Below the pieces are notes generated by a model. It searched no databases. It had not been told where the DNA came from and worked only from the letters and a program-made list of their open reading frames with translations. 64,000 bases of DNA from Chamaecrista fasciculata (lineage: Eukaryota; Streptophyta; Magnoliopsida; Fabales; Fabaceae). The stretch lies in NCBI GenBank assembly GCA_003254925.1, contig QANZ01001591.1, positions 2,081 through 66,080 of the forward strand, written 5' to 3'. Below are positions 24,701 through 37,300 of the stretch, piece after piece (position 1 is the first letter of the stretch; the number at the start of each line of letters is the position of its first letter). Position numbers and translations under genes: made by a program.

Positions 24701-27700
24701 GGTTGGCTTCCTTAAACACTATACAAGCCAATTGGAATGAAATGTTCCTCATTTTCTCTGTAAACGGTAAGAAATAATAAGCTGCAAGGTGTTCCCCAAC
24801 CCCAAGAAGAGAAATCTAAAGCTTCTCTGCATAGCTTGGTGCTAATGGAAGGGTCCTTAAGGGACAAAAAATACAATGTGGGCAACAATCATAAGCCTGC
24901 TCAGCCAACAAATTCCACCTTCCTGACTTGAGGACAAGGTCGTTTTTCAAGGGGGGGGAGTAATGATATGAATCCAAGCCCAAAGCCCAATCCATTAGAA
25001 CGAGGAGCAGCCCACTTCACTCTTACTGCAACTTTTGGGCCTTCCCACGGACCTCACCAGCCCATGTGCACTGAATACTGCTAAAATGCATAGCATTCCC
25101 ATGTCACATCAAATATCTCCACCATCTAAGTTCCACTCATGCCATTTCGCATTTTCTAATTATTGCTAACTAGTTATTCTTATTTGCATTTTAATTCAGT
25201 CATTAGTATTTTATTCCAATAGTTAGTAGTCAGTGGATGCACCCTTAGGAATACGTGCCCCACTAGTTTGTGTTTCCCTTCATACTAGGTAGTTAGTTGC
25301 TTAAGAATCTCTATACATATCAGCACACTCTCATGTATTTGGGGATAAAAAATATATATAAGATTTGTTATCTTTCCAAGTTTTAAGACCCTTAATCACT
25401 TGTGGCTTAATTTCCAAGTGTTTTAGATTCTAGCCCTTGTGGTTTATTATTCTGTTTTTCTGGGGTTCTATTAAAAACCGATTAGGTTATATTGGGCAAA
25501 GAGTCAAAGAAATTAGGCAACAGATCTCTTGCAAAGCTCTTACAAATGTATAAGAGAGCATGTAAATGAGCTCTATGCTTAGCACTACAAAGAACCATAT
25601 CAAGAAAGTGCATTTAGTACATAGATTTACAGGGCATCTTAATATGTCAAAATGAAAGCTGAATTTTAACAATCCAATCACCTCAACACGATAGTTGTTT
25701 AAGAGGTTTGATATCCAGTGCAAAGCTTCAATTCGAGTAGCTTCCCATTCACTTGACAGTTGTCTGTTCACTCAAACCATTACAAAAGTCAATGCATATT
25801 ATTGTTGCCCAAACAAAAAGGACCCTAATTATCAATTATCAATACTTTCCAATAGCTTCAAGTGAACTCAGAGCCATAGTGAAATCCATAATTTTCTATT
25901 AGCAAGATTTTCAAAGTTCAAACCCAGCTCTCTCCCCAAGTTAAAAAAAAGTTCACCTCCTCGCAATCGACAAAATTGCTCCTACATCAAAAGCTTCAGC
26001 TGGATCAGCCCTGATGCCTCGCAGCTCTTCATTGGTTTCACGAGCAACCTAACACAAAAAATAAACTATTTCAAATTTATTCTTTTCCATGGCAGGAAGA
26101 ATGTTATTGAACCCAGATGAAGACCAAGAGGGAAAAAAAGAATGATAGAGCAGCCATTCTATAAAAATGTTTAAAATAAAAAAGTGTCAAAAACAAGGTA
26201 TGGTTATGAAAAGCTACCACTCTAATTTTCTCTTCTTTATCAGATATGCAAGGCAAAATAGCTCCAAGAATGTCAGCATAATATGGAACAAGCTGATCTC
26301 CACCCAGTTTGACAAACTCATTTATCTGTTAAAATAAGAAGGCACTAAAAATCAATGATAAAGAACAGCGGTACACCAGTTACTGATAGATTTTGACAGA
26401 AAGCACAATAATAAAGATCCGGTAACCTGAATGTAAAGACTAATCTAATAAGTTGAAGCATACACTTACCCATGTGATAGCTGTTAATCTAGTAAATTCA
26501 TCAGGAGAACCTGCCCTCTGAACGAGTATTTCAGCCATGCGACCATAATCTACAGACTTCAAGAGTAGCACTGCTCGAGTCAGAAAATGACAAATGAACA
26601 AAATATTTTGCTAGTGTCAATATAGAAGGTGATAATAAAATAAAGCACAATTAACCCTTGACGAAAAACAGATTTTGAAAGCACAATCACAAATACAAGC
26701 AAAAAGAGGTGACAAATAGTTGAACCCTAAAAATCTGGGAAAACATAAGAGAACAATGACTACAATATATCTTCCACAGGAAACTAGCAAGAAAACCAAT
26801 GACAATAAAGCATAATCACATTCTGAATACTGAAAGAAGCCTTATTACAAAAACATGAAGGGACAAAAATACATAGGCAAACGCCTTACTGGGGAATTCT
26901 TTATCTCTTGAAGAAACTCTGAAAGGGCTGAATCAGCTTGCTGACGTATTTCATGACTCGAATCACTCAACATATTAAACAAACCTGAGAAGTTTATATA
27001 TGATTAGCGGGATGGCATACATATTCAGAAAACTAAGGAACTCTTCTCAATCTTCAAATGATAAACGGTTTACCATCAAGGAAATCAGGAAGAAAGCCCA
27101 GCATATCAATATCTGGGACACTGTCCAACACAGTAATCCATCCAACTAAAAACTGGCGAACATATGGATTCAGGACATTCATGCGCTCCCTCAACAAAGG
27201 TATAAATTCTTCTATACTGAAGACCAGGGAAGAAAAAGGGAAGGTTATGAATCAGTATAAGTTGCAGTCAGAAATCTATGTATCTGAAATTCTTTCACAA
27301 TTTTAGATTGATAGATATAAAACATATAAATGAGGGAGAATAGTCACCTGAATTGATCACTTTCAGTCACAATATCCTGTTACAATATAGGAATGTTTAA
27401 TTTTAAGAAAATGATTGCCGCATGCACAAATGTAAAGTTAGCAAAAACAGATAATGAAATTCAGAACAAACTTATACCTTAACTAGCCGATCTAGGAGAT
27501 GAGCAGCACTTTGTACATTGGCATCTGAGTCTGCAGATAGCTTGCATAAGGCATCAAATATCTGGTTAAAGAATATAATAAAATCTCCTCTGACAACCTG
27601 ACATCAGGAAAAGGGAAGCATTAAATTCAGTAGATGATCAAAATGAAATTGTAATATCATGTCAGCACAATCAAATCCTAACCTTGGCAATGTTATATAG

Positions 27701-28870
27701 TGCTTCACAAGCATAATAACGAACTCTGCTATCTTGATCAGAGAAAGAATTTAACACAGGGGGCACAATTTGCTGCCAGTGAGAGAATCACATGTAGGTA
27801 AGCATGAAAAAGAAAAGAATTTAATGCTGATCATGAAAACTTATATCTGAAATAAAGTGAATAATAATATTAATGCAAACACTTCCACGTTGAACATAGA
27901 CAAGGGGAGATCATGAATACAAACTGAACAAGAATGAAAAAAGTTCAGTATTCACAAAAGGTTTAAGTTTCAGTCAGCCTGCATGGGGAACAAAAATTTA
28001 AAAGAAAGTACCTACATGTTATATTTTGTGAAGCCAATTGATTGGAATTTCCTTCTTGTTCACAAATAAAACAGAATTTGAAAAGAAAAGGATGCAAAAC
28101 TATAGAGAAGATTTTAAATTAATTCAAGCCCCATCAGCACCTAGCCACCACCACCCCAGTAATTGGGTTACTCGGAGATGAGGAGAAAATACTAGAGCAA
28201 GATGGAATGCCATTTGGGAAACCCATCATTCAATTCATCAGCTGCAGAAATTTAATCTATCTAGATAATCATGTTACACCACACATTGCCATTGGAAGCT
28301 GATAAACAAACTCAAACGAACACACACACATACATAAATACATGCTCATACGCGCAAATGTTTTAAATAACCCCTCACCTCAAGATGCTGAGCAGCTTCA
28401 TTGGTCAACCCGACTGTCGCAGCAGCTAATCCTATCAATCCTCCCTACATTGAAATTTTCAATCAAAATAAAAAATTGAAGCCAAACTGAAATCTATACT
28501 GAAACTATAATTCCGACGCCATGAGTGTGTAAACATCCTACCTTCCGTTGATTCGCTTGTGGCGAAAAAGTATATTCCGACGTCAACAAATTAATCACAG
28601 CCGTAATTTTATCGTGATCCCCGGCGGCAGCGAGATGCTTCACAACTCCCTCAACCTATAAAATAATCCCGTACAATTAACTAAAGCCAAGCAAACCCAC
28701 CCACCCAAAACCCTAAAACCCCAAATTCATCAAACTGCAAAAAGAAAAATTTAACAGAAGTTCAAGGATTGAGAAGAAACCTCAAGAGCAGCATTCTTTC
28801 GCTTCTCATAGAGCTTGTCAGCAAGATTGCGGAGCACAGCTGCAGGAATAACCGAGAGAGCGTCCGCCAT
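18729..28870 (-). CDS. VAC14: VAC14 homologue, PtdIns(3,5)P2 complex scaffold
   Basis: VAC14 scaffolds the FAB1/PIKfyve kinase and the FIG4 phosphatase on endosomal and vacuolar membranes. Exons: 28870-28781, 28655-28542, 28444-28379, 27772-27683, 27597-27478, 27376-27348, 27216-27074, 26984-26890, 26556-26470, 26325-26218, 26048-25957, 25763-25682, 24045-23980, 23523-23408, 23290-23170, 21704-21543, 21380-21252, 20446-20378, 19712-19419 and 18830-18729. The total is 2,175 bp, or 724 aa, the usual family length. All junctions are GT-AG and phases match. The N-terminus [16 protein letters not shown] and HEAT-type helices fill most of the protein, with the FIG4-binding region towards the C-terminus and a polar tail. 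An upstream in-frame ATG at 28981 could add 37 residues; the family start is the one chosen. Confidence 0.97.
22678..23025. mobile_element. Solo LTR in VAC14 intron 15
   Basis: A 348-bp segment starting TGATGGGCC and ending GGTTCTATCA has TGAT/ATCA termini and is flanked by perfect 5-bp repeats ATGAG (22673-22677 and 23026-23030). That is the signature of a solo LTR. An N at 22858 separates two nearly identical copies of about 49 bp (22808-22857 and 22859-22906), so the true LTR is probably about 50 bp shorter. It lies between the exons at 23170 and 21704. Confidence 0.88.
24545..25473 (+). mobile_element. Gypsy-like retrotransposon 3' remnant in VAC14 intron 12
   Basis: The section before 24963 includes a phrase that reads CTTGAGGACAAGGTCG and then a polypurine tract (TCAAGGGGGGGGAG, ending about 24960), as at the end of pol in many plant Gypsy elements. 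An LTR-like sequence starting TGATATGAATCC follows from about 24964 to about 25473, ending TTCTATTA, which may be a mutated TATCA terminus. The pol reading frame is broken. The element lies in the opposite orientation to VAC14. The left boundary is approximate. Confidence 0.55.
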
Positions 28871-29600
28871 GAGAACAGTCTCGTAATTCAATATCGTTTT
28901 CGGATCTTTTCCTTCTCCAAACGAAACATTGATTCTTATTGGATTTTTATCATTTGAAGGAGAGATCAAAAGAAAATCCAAATTTCATCTTTTGGAGATT
29001 TGATTGACGTGGAATAAGAATTGGATAGGATAATTGATAATTGATTCTCAAAATACAGATCTGTCAAAACGAGAGAATTGGGGAGAGATATAATTGAAAT
29101 TGAGACCTAATTTTCTATGAGACTCCTAATTTCCTTGTTTGATTTTCTTGTGCTCTTTATTTTTTTTTTCGAAACAAAATATTTTCTATTTAATTAAAGT
29201 GTGATAATTTTTAATTGCTTATTGCATTTTTTTCAGTTTGCTATTAGTCAAAGTTTGAAACTAGGATTTGGCCTAAAAAAAAAATTGAAACTAGGAAGTT
29301 GGAACTGGAGCAAAATTGGGTGTGTTTGTTTTCCAATTATCTTATCATTACAAATTCATTATCCCCATTTTCATTACATAACTTGAGCTACAATGCAATA
29401 TGGGTGTTTGTTTTCTAATTATAAAGTCATTACAAAAATATCATTTCATTACATATTTCATATCCAATTACTAACATACCCCTACTCAAATACTTATAAT
29501 TACCTATACTACAATATTAATAAAAAAATAACTGAATGGGTAGATGGTAATTTCATAAAGTGGGTGGCATTTTCGTAATTTCCCTGAAATCACACCCCCA
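28871..29600. promoter_or_regulatory. Divergent intergenic region between VAC14 and the GRF gene
   Basis: VAC14 reads left and the GRF-type gene reads right, so this roughly 0.7-kb stretch should hold both promoters. Most of 29310-29560 is a MITE sharing the CAATTACTAACATACCCC block with the elements at 6120 and 32250, which leaves little unique promoter sequence. No confident TATA box was picked. Confidence 0.5.
29310..29560. mobile_element. MITE related to the Tourist-like repeats
   Basis: The internal block at 29461-29515 (AATTACTAACATACCCCTAC and the TATAATTACCTATAC that follows) matches the block in the MITEs at 6120-6170 and 32245-32275 and, inverted, one inside the Harbinger element at 5780-5825. 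The ends contain GTGTTTGTTTTC-type sequence but were not delimited exactly. Confidence 0.5.
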
Positions 29601-29639
29601 AAAGTCGACGGCTTCTTTCTTCTTCACTTTTGATGTTTT

Positions 29640-30855
29640 CTTCTCACTTTCTTCTCTCCTTAGTGTATTTTAGGGTTTAGCTTCAATTCGTGCGTCTGCT
29701 TTTTCCTTCTCCCCTCTGAGTAATTTCCGGTCGATTCCGAGTGTGCGTCGTTCGCTGCGTTGTCTGTGCTTTCCGGTCGATTTCGTTTGTGTGTCTTCGG
29801 CGTTAGGCCCGACGAATCAACAAAGAGAGGAAGAAGGTAATGTGTTTGTCTCTATTTGAATGCAATCTCCAATTCTCCATATTATTGAGTAGGTTATTAC
29901 ATAGAGGGATTTTGTTAGATTCATGTCACCATAATGTAATGTGTTTGTATCTAAATGTACGCTTTATGTCAATGCTTCAAAATGTTAACAATCCAAATCC
30001 CTTCTCTTTCTCCTCCCAAATTCAAATCGACTTGCAGTAACATGAAGGGAACAAGAATGATAGTGGATTAGGAGAAGAGTGTGGCATTTCAAATCGAACT
30101 CGATCAGGAGAGATTTAGGTCATGGAGAGTTTCAATTTTAGAGTTAGGGACTTAGGGTTTGAACTTCGAAGGGAAGAAGGGGAGAAGGGGAAAGTGTGAG
30201 GGTGAGAGATAGAAACGTGTTACTTGATTAAATTCATGGTAAATTATTAACTTTTTTATTTATTTATTTGCAATAGATTTTTTTTTCTTGATATTTGCAA
30301 TAGATTTAGAAACATGTTACTTGTTTTTTGATGCTAATCTTTAACTCTACAATAAAAGGAACATATTTTTATTTTGTTTCTAATTACGTTTAAATTGATT
30401 TTCTAGTAGTGGTTATTGTACTTCCTCTGCCTTGGATTGTGGATTTATGGTTATTGTTTATCTTTTTACCATGATCCAAACAATTTGTTGGAGTTTTGTC
30501 AAATATATATATAAGTCAATTGTGAACTTTGTTCAGAACTTATATATTGTTCTTATTTACAGACATGGTTGTATCATCTATCTGGTATCATTTTTGTGTC
30601 TTTGCACCCTAGACAATAATTTAATTGATTGCTGCAATATAGACATTCACAATGATGCTGCTGTCCTATTTGGAGTAGATTACCTGAAGTGCATCTACTC
30701 AATTTTGTGAAGTATTAATTTTGAATGAAGATTCATATAGAAATAAGTTAGAAATAAGTGCTGTTATGAGTTAGAAATAAGTGCTGATATGACACGTAAG
30801 TAGCCATTTTTTTCAGCAACTAACATTTTGTCATGTTGGTCCTCATCTGGATCAG
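29640..30855 (+). other. Leader exon and large 5'-UTR intron of the GRF gene
   Basis: A pyrimidine-rich, CG-containing stretch from about 29600 to 29836 looks like a plant 5' UTR and ends AAGAAG with donor GTAATG at 29837. A TGGATCAG acceptor at 30855 precedes GCCACCATG, a favourable start context. The open stretches between them show no family similarity. Confidence 0.5.
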
Positions 30856-30861
30856 GCCACC

Positions 30862-31365
30862 ATGACTTCATCTAGCACCGGACGTCGTTCAACCTCAAGT
30901 GTTCGAAGCTCAATCCTCGTTTGTGATTGTGGTGAAAGTTCTGTTTTGAGGACCTCGCACACAGAGAAAAACCCCGATCGTTAATTTTGGGGATGCAAAT
31001 ATTACCCAGTTTGTACTCTGTTTGTGTCGCTACTTCCAATTATGTACCATTAGTTTATGACTATTTAACAGTTTGTCATTTGTCATTTGTAGGCTAAAGG
31101 GTATTGCAACTTCTTTTTTTGGGATGATGATGTCCGTGATTTATTGGACTGCGATGGGCCTCAACTGATACGGAGGATTGTTAGTCTTCGGAGGCAATTA
31201 GATGGAGAACAAAATAACAATAGGAGTTTGAAGGATCAACAACAAAGGAGAATTGATCGTCTCACTATTGCAAAGAATAGGCTATACTTTGCCCTTTTTG
31301 TGTCTTGGATTGTGATGATTGTGTGCTTCTTTGTTGTAGTGTCAATGGTAGAGGGAAAGAATTGA
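30862..31365 (+). pseudogene. GRF-type zinc finger/membrane protein gene with premature stop
   Basis: Exon A is 30862-31008 and exon B 31093-31365 (GT-AG, phase 0), giving 139 codons plus stop. Cysteines expected for a GRF zinc finger are all there: C21 and C23 (VCDCGESS), the C of FWGC at codon 45, and C54 in GYCNFFFWDD. After a short coiled region comes a hydrophobic segment (LYFALFVSWIVMIVCFFVV), so the protein would be anchored in a membrane. Codon 41 is TAA (30982-30984) where a basic residue would be usual between NPDR and FWGC; a single A-to-T change explains it. The leader appears spliced, with a donor at 29837 and an acceptor before 30856. It may be a pseudogene, a null allele or a sequencing error. 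Confidence 0.75.
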
Positions 31366-32234
31366 TGGGTTTCTATTTATTAGGATGGAAGGTTATAAAT
31401 TGGTCTGTACTTAGAACCCCACAAATTGTACTCTCTATCTCTTTATGATAGATTAGATGATAAGTAGCTTATGATGGGGTGTTCTTTTGGATAGTGAACT
31501 ATTTCTTTTTTTGTTTACTTGGTGGTTAGCACACATCTCTCTCCAATATATTATATGTGTTTTGGGATAGATATCATCCTCTCTCCAATATATATATATG
31601 GCAACTGATCCATCCACCATGTCTGTGTTTCAGAATATATTTTTTGTTTGGCTAAAGTTTCAGTCTATATTATTGTTGGTGATTAGTTCAAAAGTGTGAT
31701 TGAGGTGTTATTTAACATTAATTACATATGGTGCAGTGTGTGGTGATGTGAAGCTTGCTTTATTAGAATATGGTTTTGTTGTGTTACTTGTGAAAAATCA
31801 TGTTAAGGCATCAGAAATAGAATGCACTTTTTAGGATATGGTTGAATTAGAATATGGTTTTCTTATTACATTTTTCTGCAAAGTTGTCACATAATTTATA
31901 TATGAGCTTTTGCAATGTAGCTAATTTCTTAAAAGGGTTCAATTTAGGTCTAAACAAGAATGAATGACTAGCTTTATGAGGCAGTGTGACTTTCTAAAAG
32001 GGTTGAATTTCCAGTCTTACCCCATGTATGCCCATTACTTGTCTCCTTTCTTGTAGGACAAAAAATCATGTAGCTCCTACCTTGCTTGTTTTCTGACTCT
32101 CAAAAAAGCTACCATTATGAGGCTGTAGAAATGACAGCACATGCATATATTGGACCGTCTGAGACAGAATCTTGAGTTTTATAATAGATTGCCATTCAGT
32201 TTTACTTGCAAAGAAAATGGTTGAGACTGAGAGN
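31366..32234. other. Intergenic, no gene seen
   Basis: AT-rich sequence containing the probable 3' UTR of the GRF gene. It ends at an isolated N at 32234, where sequence continuity is doubtful. Confidence 0.5.
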
Positions 32235-32433
32235 AATTATAGGTGTATAAGTAGGGATAGATTAGTAATTGTAAGAGAAAATGAGATGATGTTGTGAATG
32301 AGATGATGATGTGGATGAAATAAGATGAGATGGAGATTCCATAAAACACCCAACCATTACTGTTCATCCAATCCTAAGATGAGATTAAGATTGAATGAGA
32401 TGAAATTAGGATGATGGTGATGCCAAACAGGCC
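32235..32433 (-). mobile_element. Tourist-like MITE, truncated at an N
   Basis: On the minus strand it starts GGGCCTGTTTGGCATCA and continues with TCATCTCATT repeats, matching the interrupted copy at 4311-6366 for nearly its whole length. The distal end is cut by the N at 32234. Confidence 0.75.
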
Positions 32434-32490
32434 CTTCATCTCCCACATCTTGGATTTATATTCAGCATTTTATTTATCTGTCTTTTTAGA

Positions 32491-32631
32491 TAACTATTTA
32501 ATTAAATATATCTTCTCACAATGATGTGTTGACATGTAATTGTTTCTAGAATCCATTTGTTTTTCTAACTATTACTTGATGATAGTCACGAAAAATAATT
32601 AGTCTAAATGAACTAAATTCTAAGTCTTAAA
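32491..32631. repeat. Direct repeat copy 1, about 145 bp
   Basis: This starts TAACTATTTAATTAAA and ends AGTCTTAAAT. It is about 90 per cent alike to 34172-34318, including the ATGATGTG-TGACATGTAATTG stretch. Copy 2 ends exactly where LINE-like sequence begins, so copy 1 gives a view of the uninterrupted site. Confidence 0.8.
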
Positions 32632-33064
32632 TAATTTAAGCATGCGATTTGATACGGATATTAACAAAATAAAAAAAATACTATACTCCTAATAATAAAT
32701 TAATTCCATGCATGAATCTTGAGTTTTCAGTCGATGTCTATATAACTCTATGGTCCAACATTTGTGAAAAAAGAAAAATTGTTATTTGACTCTTGGTTCC
32801 TATATCCGTAGTGTTTTTAAAATGGTCGGTAATTATTTTGTACTGAATGTGAAGAAACAATTGTCAATAAATATTTCTTTGTAATTTGAGGAGTAAATAA
32901 ATTAAATTAGAGGATATGGTTGAGAAATTAAGACACAAAAGTCAAATATCTTGATTTTTCTTCTAAAGCACTTCAAATCATAATGTATGTGGGGATGCTA
33001 ATTGCCTTGTATATGAGTTAAATAGTATTCTCTTCATATTTTATATTCATATATTATAAGCCTA

Positions 33065-33595
33065 ACACTTATGATGAACTAAGTTTTGGCCCGATGGATC
33101 TTATTTGATTTGGTGAGGAATTCCGGTAGTCGGTTCTTACAAAATCAATGAACAGCGGGAGCTACCCTGCGATTCACCTCCGATGCTAAAGTTAGTAAAG
33201 AATGTTTGTAAGTAGTCAGTCTAGACTGAGTTAGAGTGTTATCTTAATTGATCCTCCCTATGCTCTTTTTATAGTGTGGGCTGCCATTAGGAGGGTTCGA
33301 TATTTGGGGGATCTAATATCCCATTGACTCTAGGAGAATCAGTTTAGTTCTGATATTTTAAGGAAGATATCCCTTGGCGAAATATCTAGGATAATCATTG
33401 TTGAAATCCACAATTTCCCGGGTTACATGGATAAGTTGATCGACTAAGGTCGATGTCCTTCAGGAGAACCACGCTTTGGGTATGGTCGCCCTAATGAGCG
33501 ACCATAATGGGGAATGGCCGCCCGGAAGCGGCCAGTTCCACCTCTTGATCGCTACATTATGTCCTTTCTCTGTTCCTATATTATCAACTTATAAT
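33065..33595. mobile_element. Possible Gypsy LTR fragment
   Basis: GC-richer than its surroundings. It contains a GGGAGCTACCCTGCGATTC... CTCCGATGCTAAAG arrangement and CTCTTTTTATAGTGTGGGC, phrases typical of some plant Gypsy LTRs. No termini, polypurine tract or target duplication were found. Confidence 0.35.
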
Positions 33596-34171
33596 CACAC
33601 AAATTTGGTTTATGACCATTAGATTTCGATATAATATTAAAATCCAATAATGACTTCACAAAAGAAAAAAAAAATTCTATTGTAAAGCCGAAATAGTAAT
33701 ACAAATTCTTGGAGTTTAATCTTTGTAAAGATTTTTTTTTTTAATATCAATCTTTGTAAAGATCTTAAGATTTACAATTGTTAAGTTTACTTCTACATTC
33801 AATTTTTAGAATTGTTTGATGTTTATGAATTTTTTTCTTATGAAATCTGGTTTATTATAATTTATGAAGTATATACACTTAATTTTAAAAAAGTGTCATT
33901 GTATCAAACACGGACACTATACATATTCATAAATTTAAAAATTAATTTTTTTTTTAAATTTTGACATAAAAAAATAAAAAGATGACATATATGACATTAT
34001 ATGTTATAAATAAATATTATGATTTTTTAAATTTTATTGAGATATATAAATATTCATGAAGCCCACATCATAAATTGATCAGCTATCACTCATTCAATTA
34101 AGTTTTTTTATCAATTTTTTTACTTATCTTTCATTTTGCATAACTTTTTTTTTTTTGGCCTGGATTTTGCA

Positions 34172-34318
34172 TAACTATTTAATTAAACGTATCTTCTCAC
34201 AATGATGTGCTGACATGTAATTGTTTCTAGAATCCATTTTCCTAACTATTACCTGATGAAATAGTCACGACTCATGAGAAATAAATAGTCAAAATGAATT
34301 AAATTCTAAGTCTTAAAT
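34172..34318. repeat. Direct repeat copy 2, adjoining the LINE
   Basis: Second copy of the 32491-32631 repeat, interrupted at its right end by the LINE. The break after AGTCTTAAAT at 34318 sets the LINE left boundary. Confidence 0.75.
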
Positions 34319-37300
34319 GGCGTAACAACAAAACTTCTCGGTCACCAGCATCACGGAGCGGTCTGGGACATCCCAGCACCAATAGTTGAAATGGACGTGT
34401 GTGTCACTTGTTGCCTAAATGATCTCTCTGGCACACTTGACTTCTTCATTGATAAACATCCAACCTTTACCATCTTTCCCGATTCCTCCTTCAACTTAAA
34501 TATGCCAAATTTATCTCATATTAATCTTACTCCAAATCGTTCTCCGACCTCTGTCTTTGATATGAACTCTTCTCCTGTTTCATCTTCCTCTTCATCTGTC
34601 CCAGACATTACTTTTCTTGTCTGGAATGTTCGTGGGGCAGGTGGTTCTGAATTTAGACGAGTCTTCCATGACACGATTGCACATCACAAGCCAAATCTGG
34701 TCATCCTAACCGAAACTCGCTTGAGTGGGGAGCGTGCGCAGAACACAATCAATAATCTGGGTTTCGAGAAACACTACAAGGTGGATGCCATGGGTTTTTC
34801 AGGAGGTATCTGGATGCTGTGGGATCCTAGCTTTGTGGATGTTAACATCATCGGCTCCTCTTTTCAGGAAATTCATTCCCACGTGAAGGTCAGTGGTCTC
34901 TCCTTTCTTCTTACTTCCCTGTATGCTAGTCCATTATTTGAACGTAGAAAATTGCTCTGGGATTCCTTAACTGCCCTTGGTCCTCTTCTAACTATCCCTT
35001 GGCTTCTCTTAGGTGATTTTAATGAAATATCTTCTGCTTCTGAAAAATTCGGTGGTCTTCCCCCAAATAGATATAAAATGTTATATTTCAATAATTTTCT
35101 GCATGCTTGTAATTTGGTTGACCTAGGCTTCGAAGGACCCCGGTTTACCTGGACAAATTGTAGAAATCATAATAATATCGTCAGAACACGCATAGATAGA
35201 GCACACTCCTCCCCCTCATGGCTTCAAACTTTCCCTAATACCAAAATCTTTCATCTTCCTCGAATACGTTCTGATCACTGCCCCTTACTTCTAAAAACTA
35301 ACCCCCATTCCTCTCTTGGGTCTAAACCTTTTCGTCTAGAACATTTCTGGATCTCACACCCCACCTTTCCTGCTCTTGTTAGAGATTTTTGGTCTAGGCA
35401 TCCCGTAGATTTTGACTCTACTCTCTCTGCCTTTAAATCTGCCACCATAAACTGGAGTAAGCTCACCTTCAAAAATATTTTTCGCGAAAAAAAAAACCTC
35501 TTACGTCGTTTACAAGGTATTCAAAACTCCCTTTCCTATAACTCCACACCTCAACTTCTTCTGCTTGAAAATAATCTTCAAAAACAGTTTAATCTCATTC
35601 TTCAAGAAGAAGAACAGCTTTGGTTTGCCAAATCCAGAATAAATTGGCTCTCTCTTGGGGACCAAAACACAACTTTTTTTCATGTTTCTGCTATCACTCG
35701 TAGAAGGAAAAACAAAATTCATAGTATTGAGCTTGATAATGGTCATATTACTTATGACCCTCTTAAAATTCGCAATAGCATTTACAATTTTTTTCAGACT
35801 TCTTACACAAGCAACCTTCCCTTCTCCCCTCCAAACTTCCCCGATACCTTACCCTCCCTAAGTCAGGAGGACCATGATGCTCTCCTCTCTACTCCCTCTG
35901 ATCAAGAAATTACCTCTGTTCTCTTTAACTTACATCCAACTAAAGCACCTGGTATCGATGGTCTTAATGCACTCTTTTATCAAAAAAATTGGGATACTAT
36001 GAAACATCATATCTTTAGAGAAATCAAGTCTATCTTTAATTCTTGGGAGATTCCTAATTCTTGGGGGGAAACTTTACTTGCTCTTATCCCTAAAATCAAA
36101 AACGTTTCTAAACCTTCTCATCTTCGTCCTATTGGCCTTTGTACTACCCATTATAAAATCCTTGCCAAAATTCTTGCAAATCGTATCAAACCTCTACTCA
36201 CAAAAATTATCTCGCCCTTTCAAGGTGCCTTCCAAAAAGGTAAACAAACTTCTGACCTCTTTATAACTGCACAGGAAATACAGCATTCTATGTTTTATTC
36301 TAAATCAAAAATTGGCTGGCTTATGGTTAAAATTGATTTACATAAAGCTTTTGATAGTCTCTCTTGGCCCTACATTCTTTCTATGCTTCAAAGACTGAAT
36401 TTTCCTCTACTTTGGATTAATCTCATTAAATCCTGCCTTGAAAATACCTCTTACTACCCGCTCATAAATGGTTTTAAAAACAACCCCTTTACTCCCTCTA
36501 GAGGTATTAAACAAGGTGATCCAATTTCACCCTATCTCTTCATCATAGCCATGGAACTTCTTACACACCTGATAAACCAACAAGTAAACACAAATAAATG
36601 GACTCCCTTCACTATCCGCAGCTCTAACCTCCATATCTCACATCTCCTCTTTGCCGATGACATTATTCTCTTTGCCAAAGCTTCCAAAAAGGGGTGTTCC
36701 TCTATCTCTGAAACTATGCAGCTTTTCTCAAATATTACTGGTCTTCAAATAAACAGACAAAAATCTAAAATTTGGTTTTCACCTTCTGTCCCAAATAATG
36801 TTAGAAATACTCTCTCTCGCATAATTAACCTAAATTTCTCCAACAATCTTGGCTCTTACCTTGGCTTCCCTCTCAAACCTCTTTATAAAAATGCTGATTT
36901 CACCTTTATTATTGACAAAATCACTAACAAACTTCAGGCTTGGAAACTCGGTTGCCTTTCTTTAGCAGGTAGAGTCCAACTCATTAAATCTACCATGACC
37001 TCTATCCCCAACTACTATATGACTGTTTTCCATCTTCCTAATAAAACCCATCTCCTCATTGATAGATTAGCTCGCTCTTTTTTCTGGAATCACTCTATAA
37101 ATAATAGGAAATGTCACTTGCTAAACTGGAATACCATCACTAAACCCAAATCTTTGGGGGGTTTAGGTATTAGAAATGCTTCTCTGACCAATGCCTGTTT
37201 CATGGCCAAGCTAAATTGGCAAATAAAAATTATTGGAACCTCTCTTTTCTCTAAAGTCATAACTGCTAAATATGGTTCTAATCTTTCTAAGCTCTCTAAT

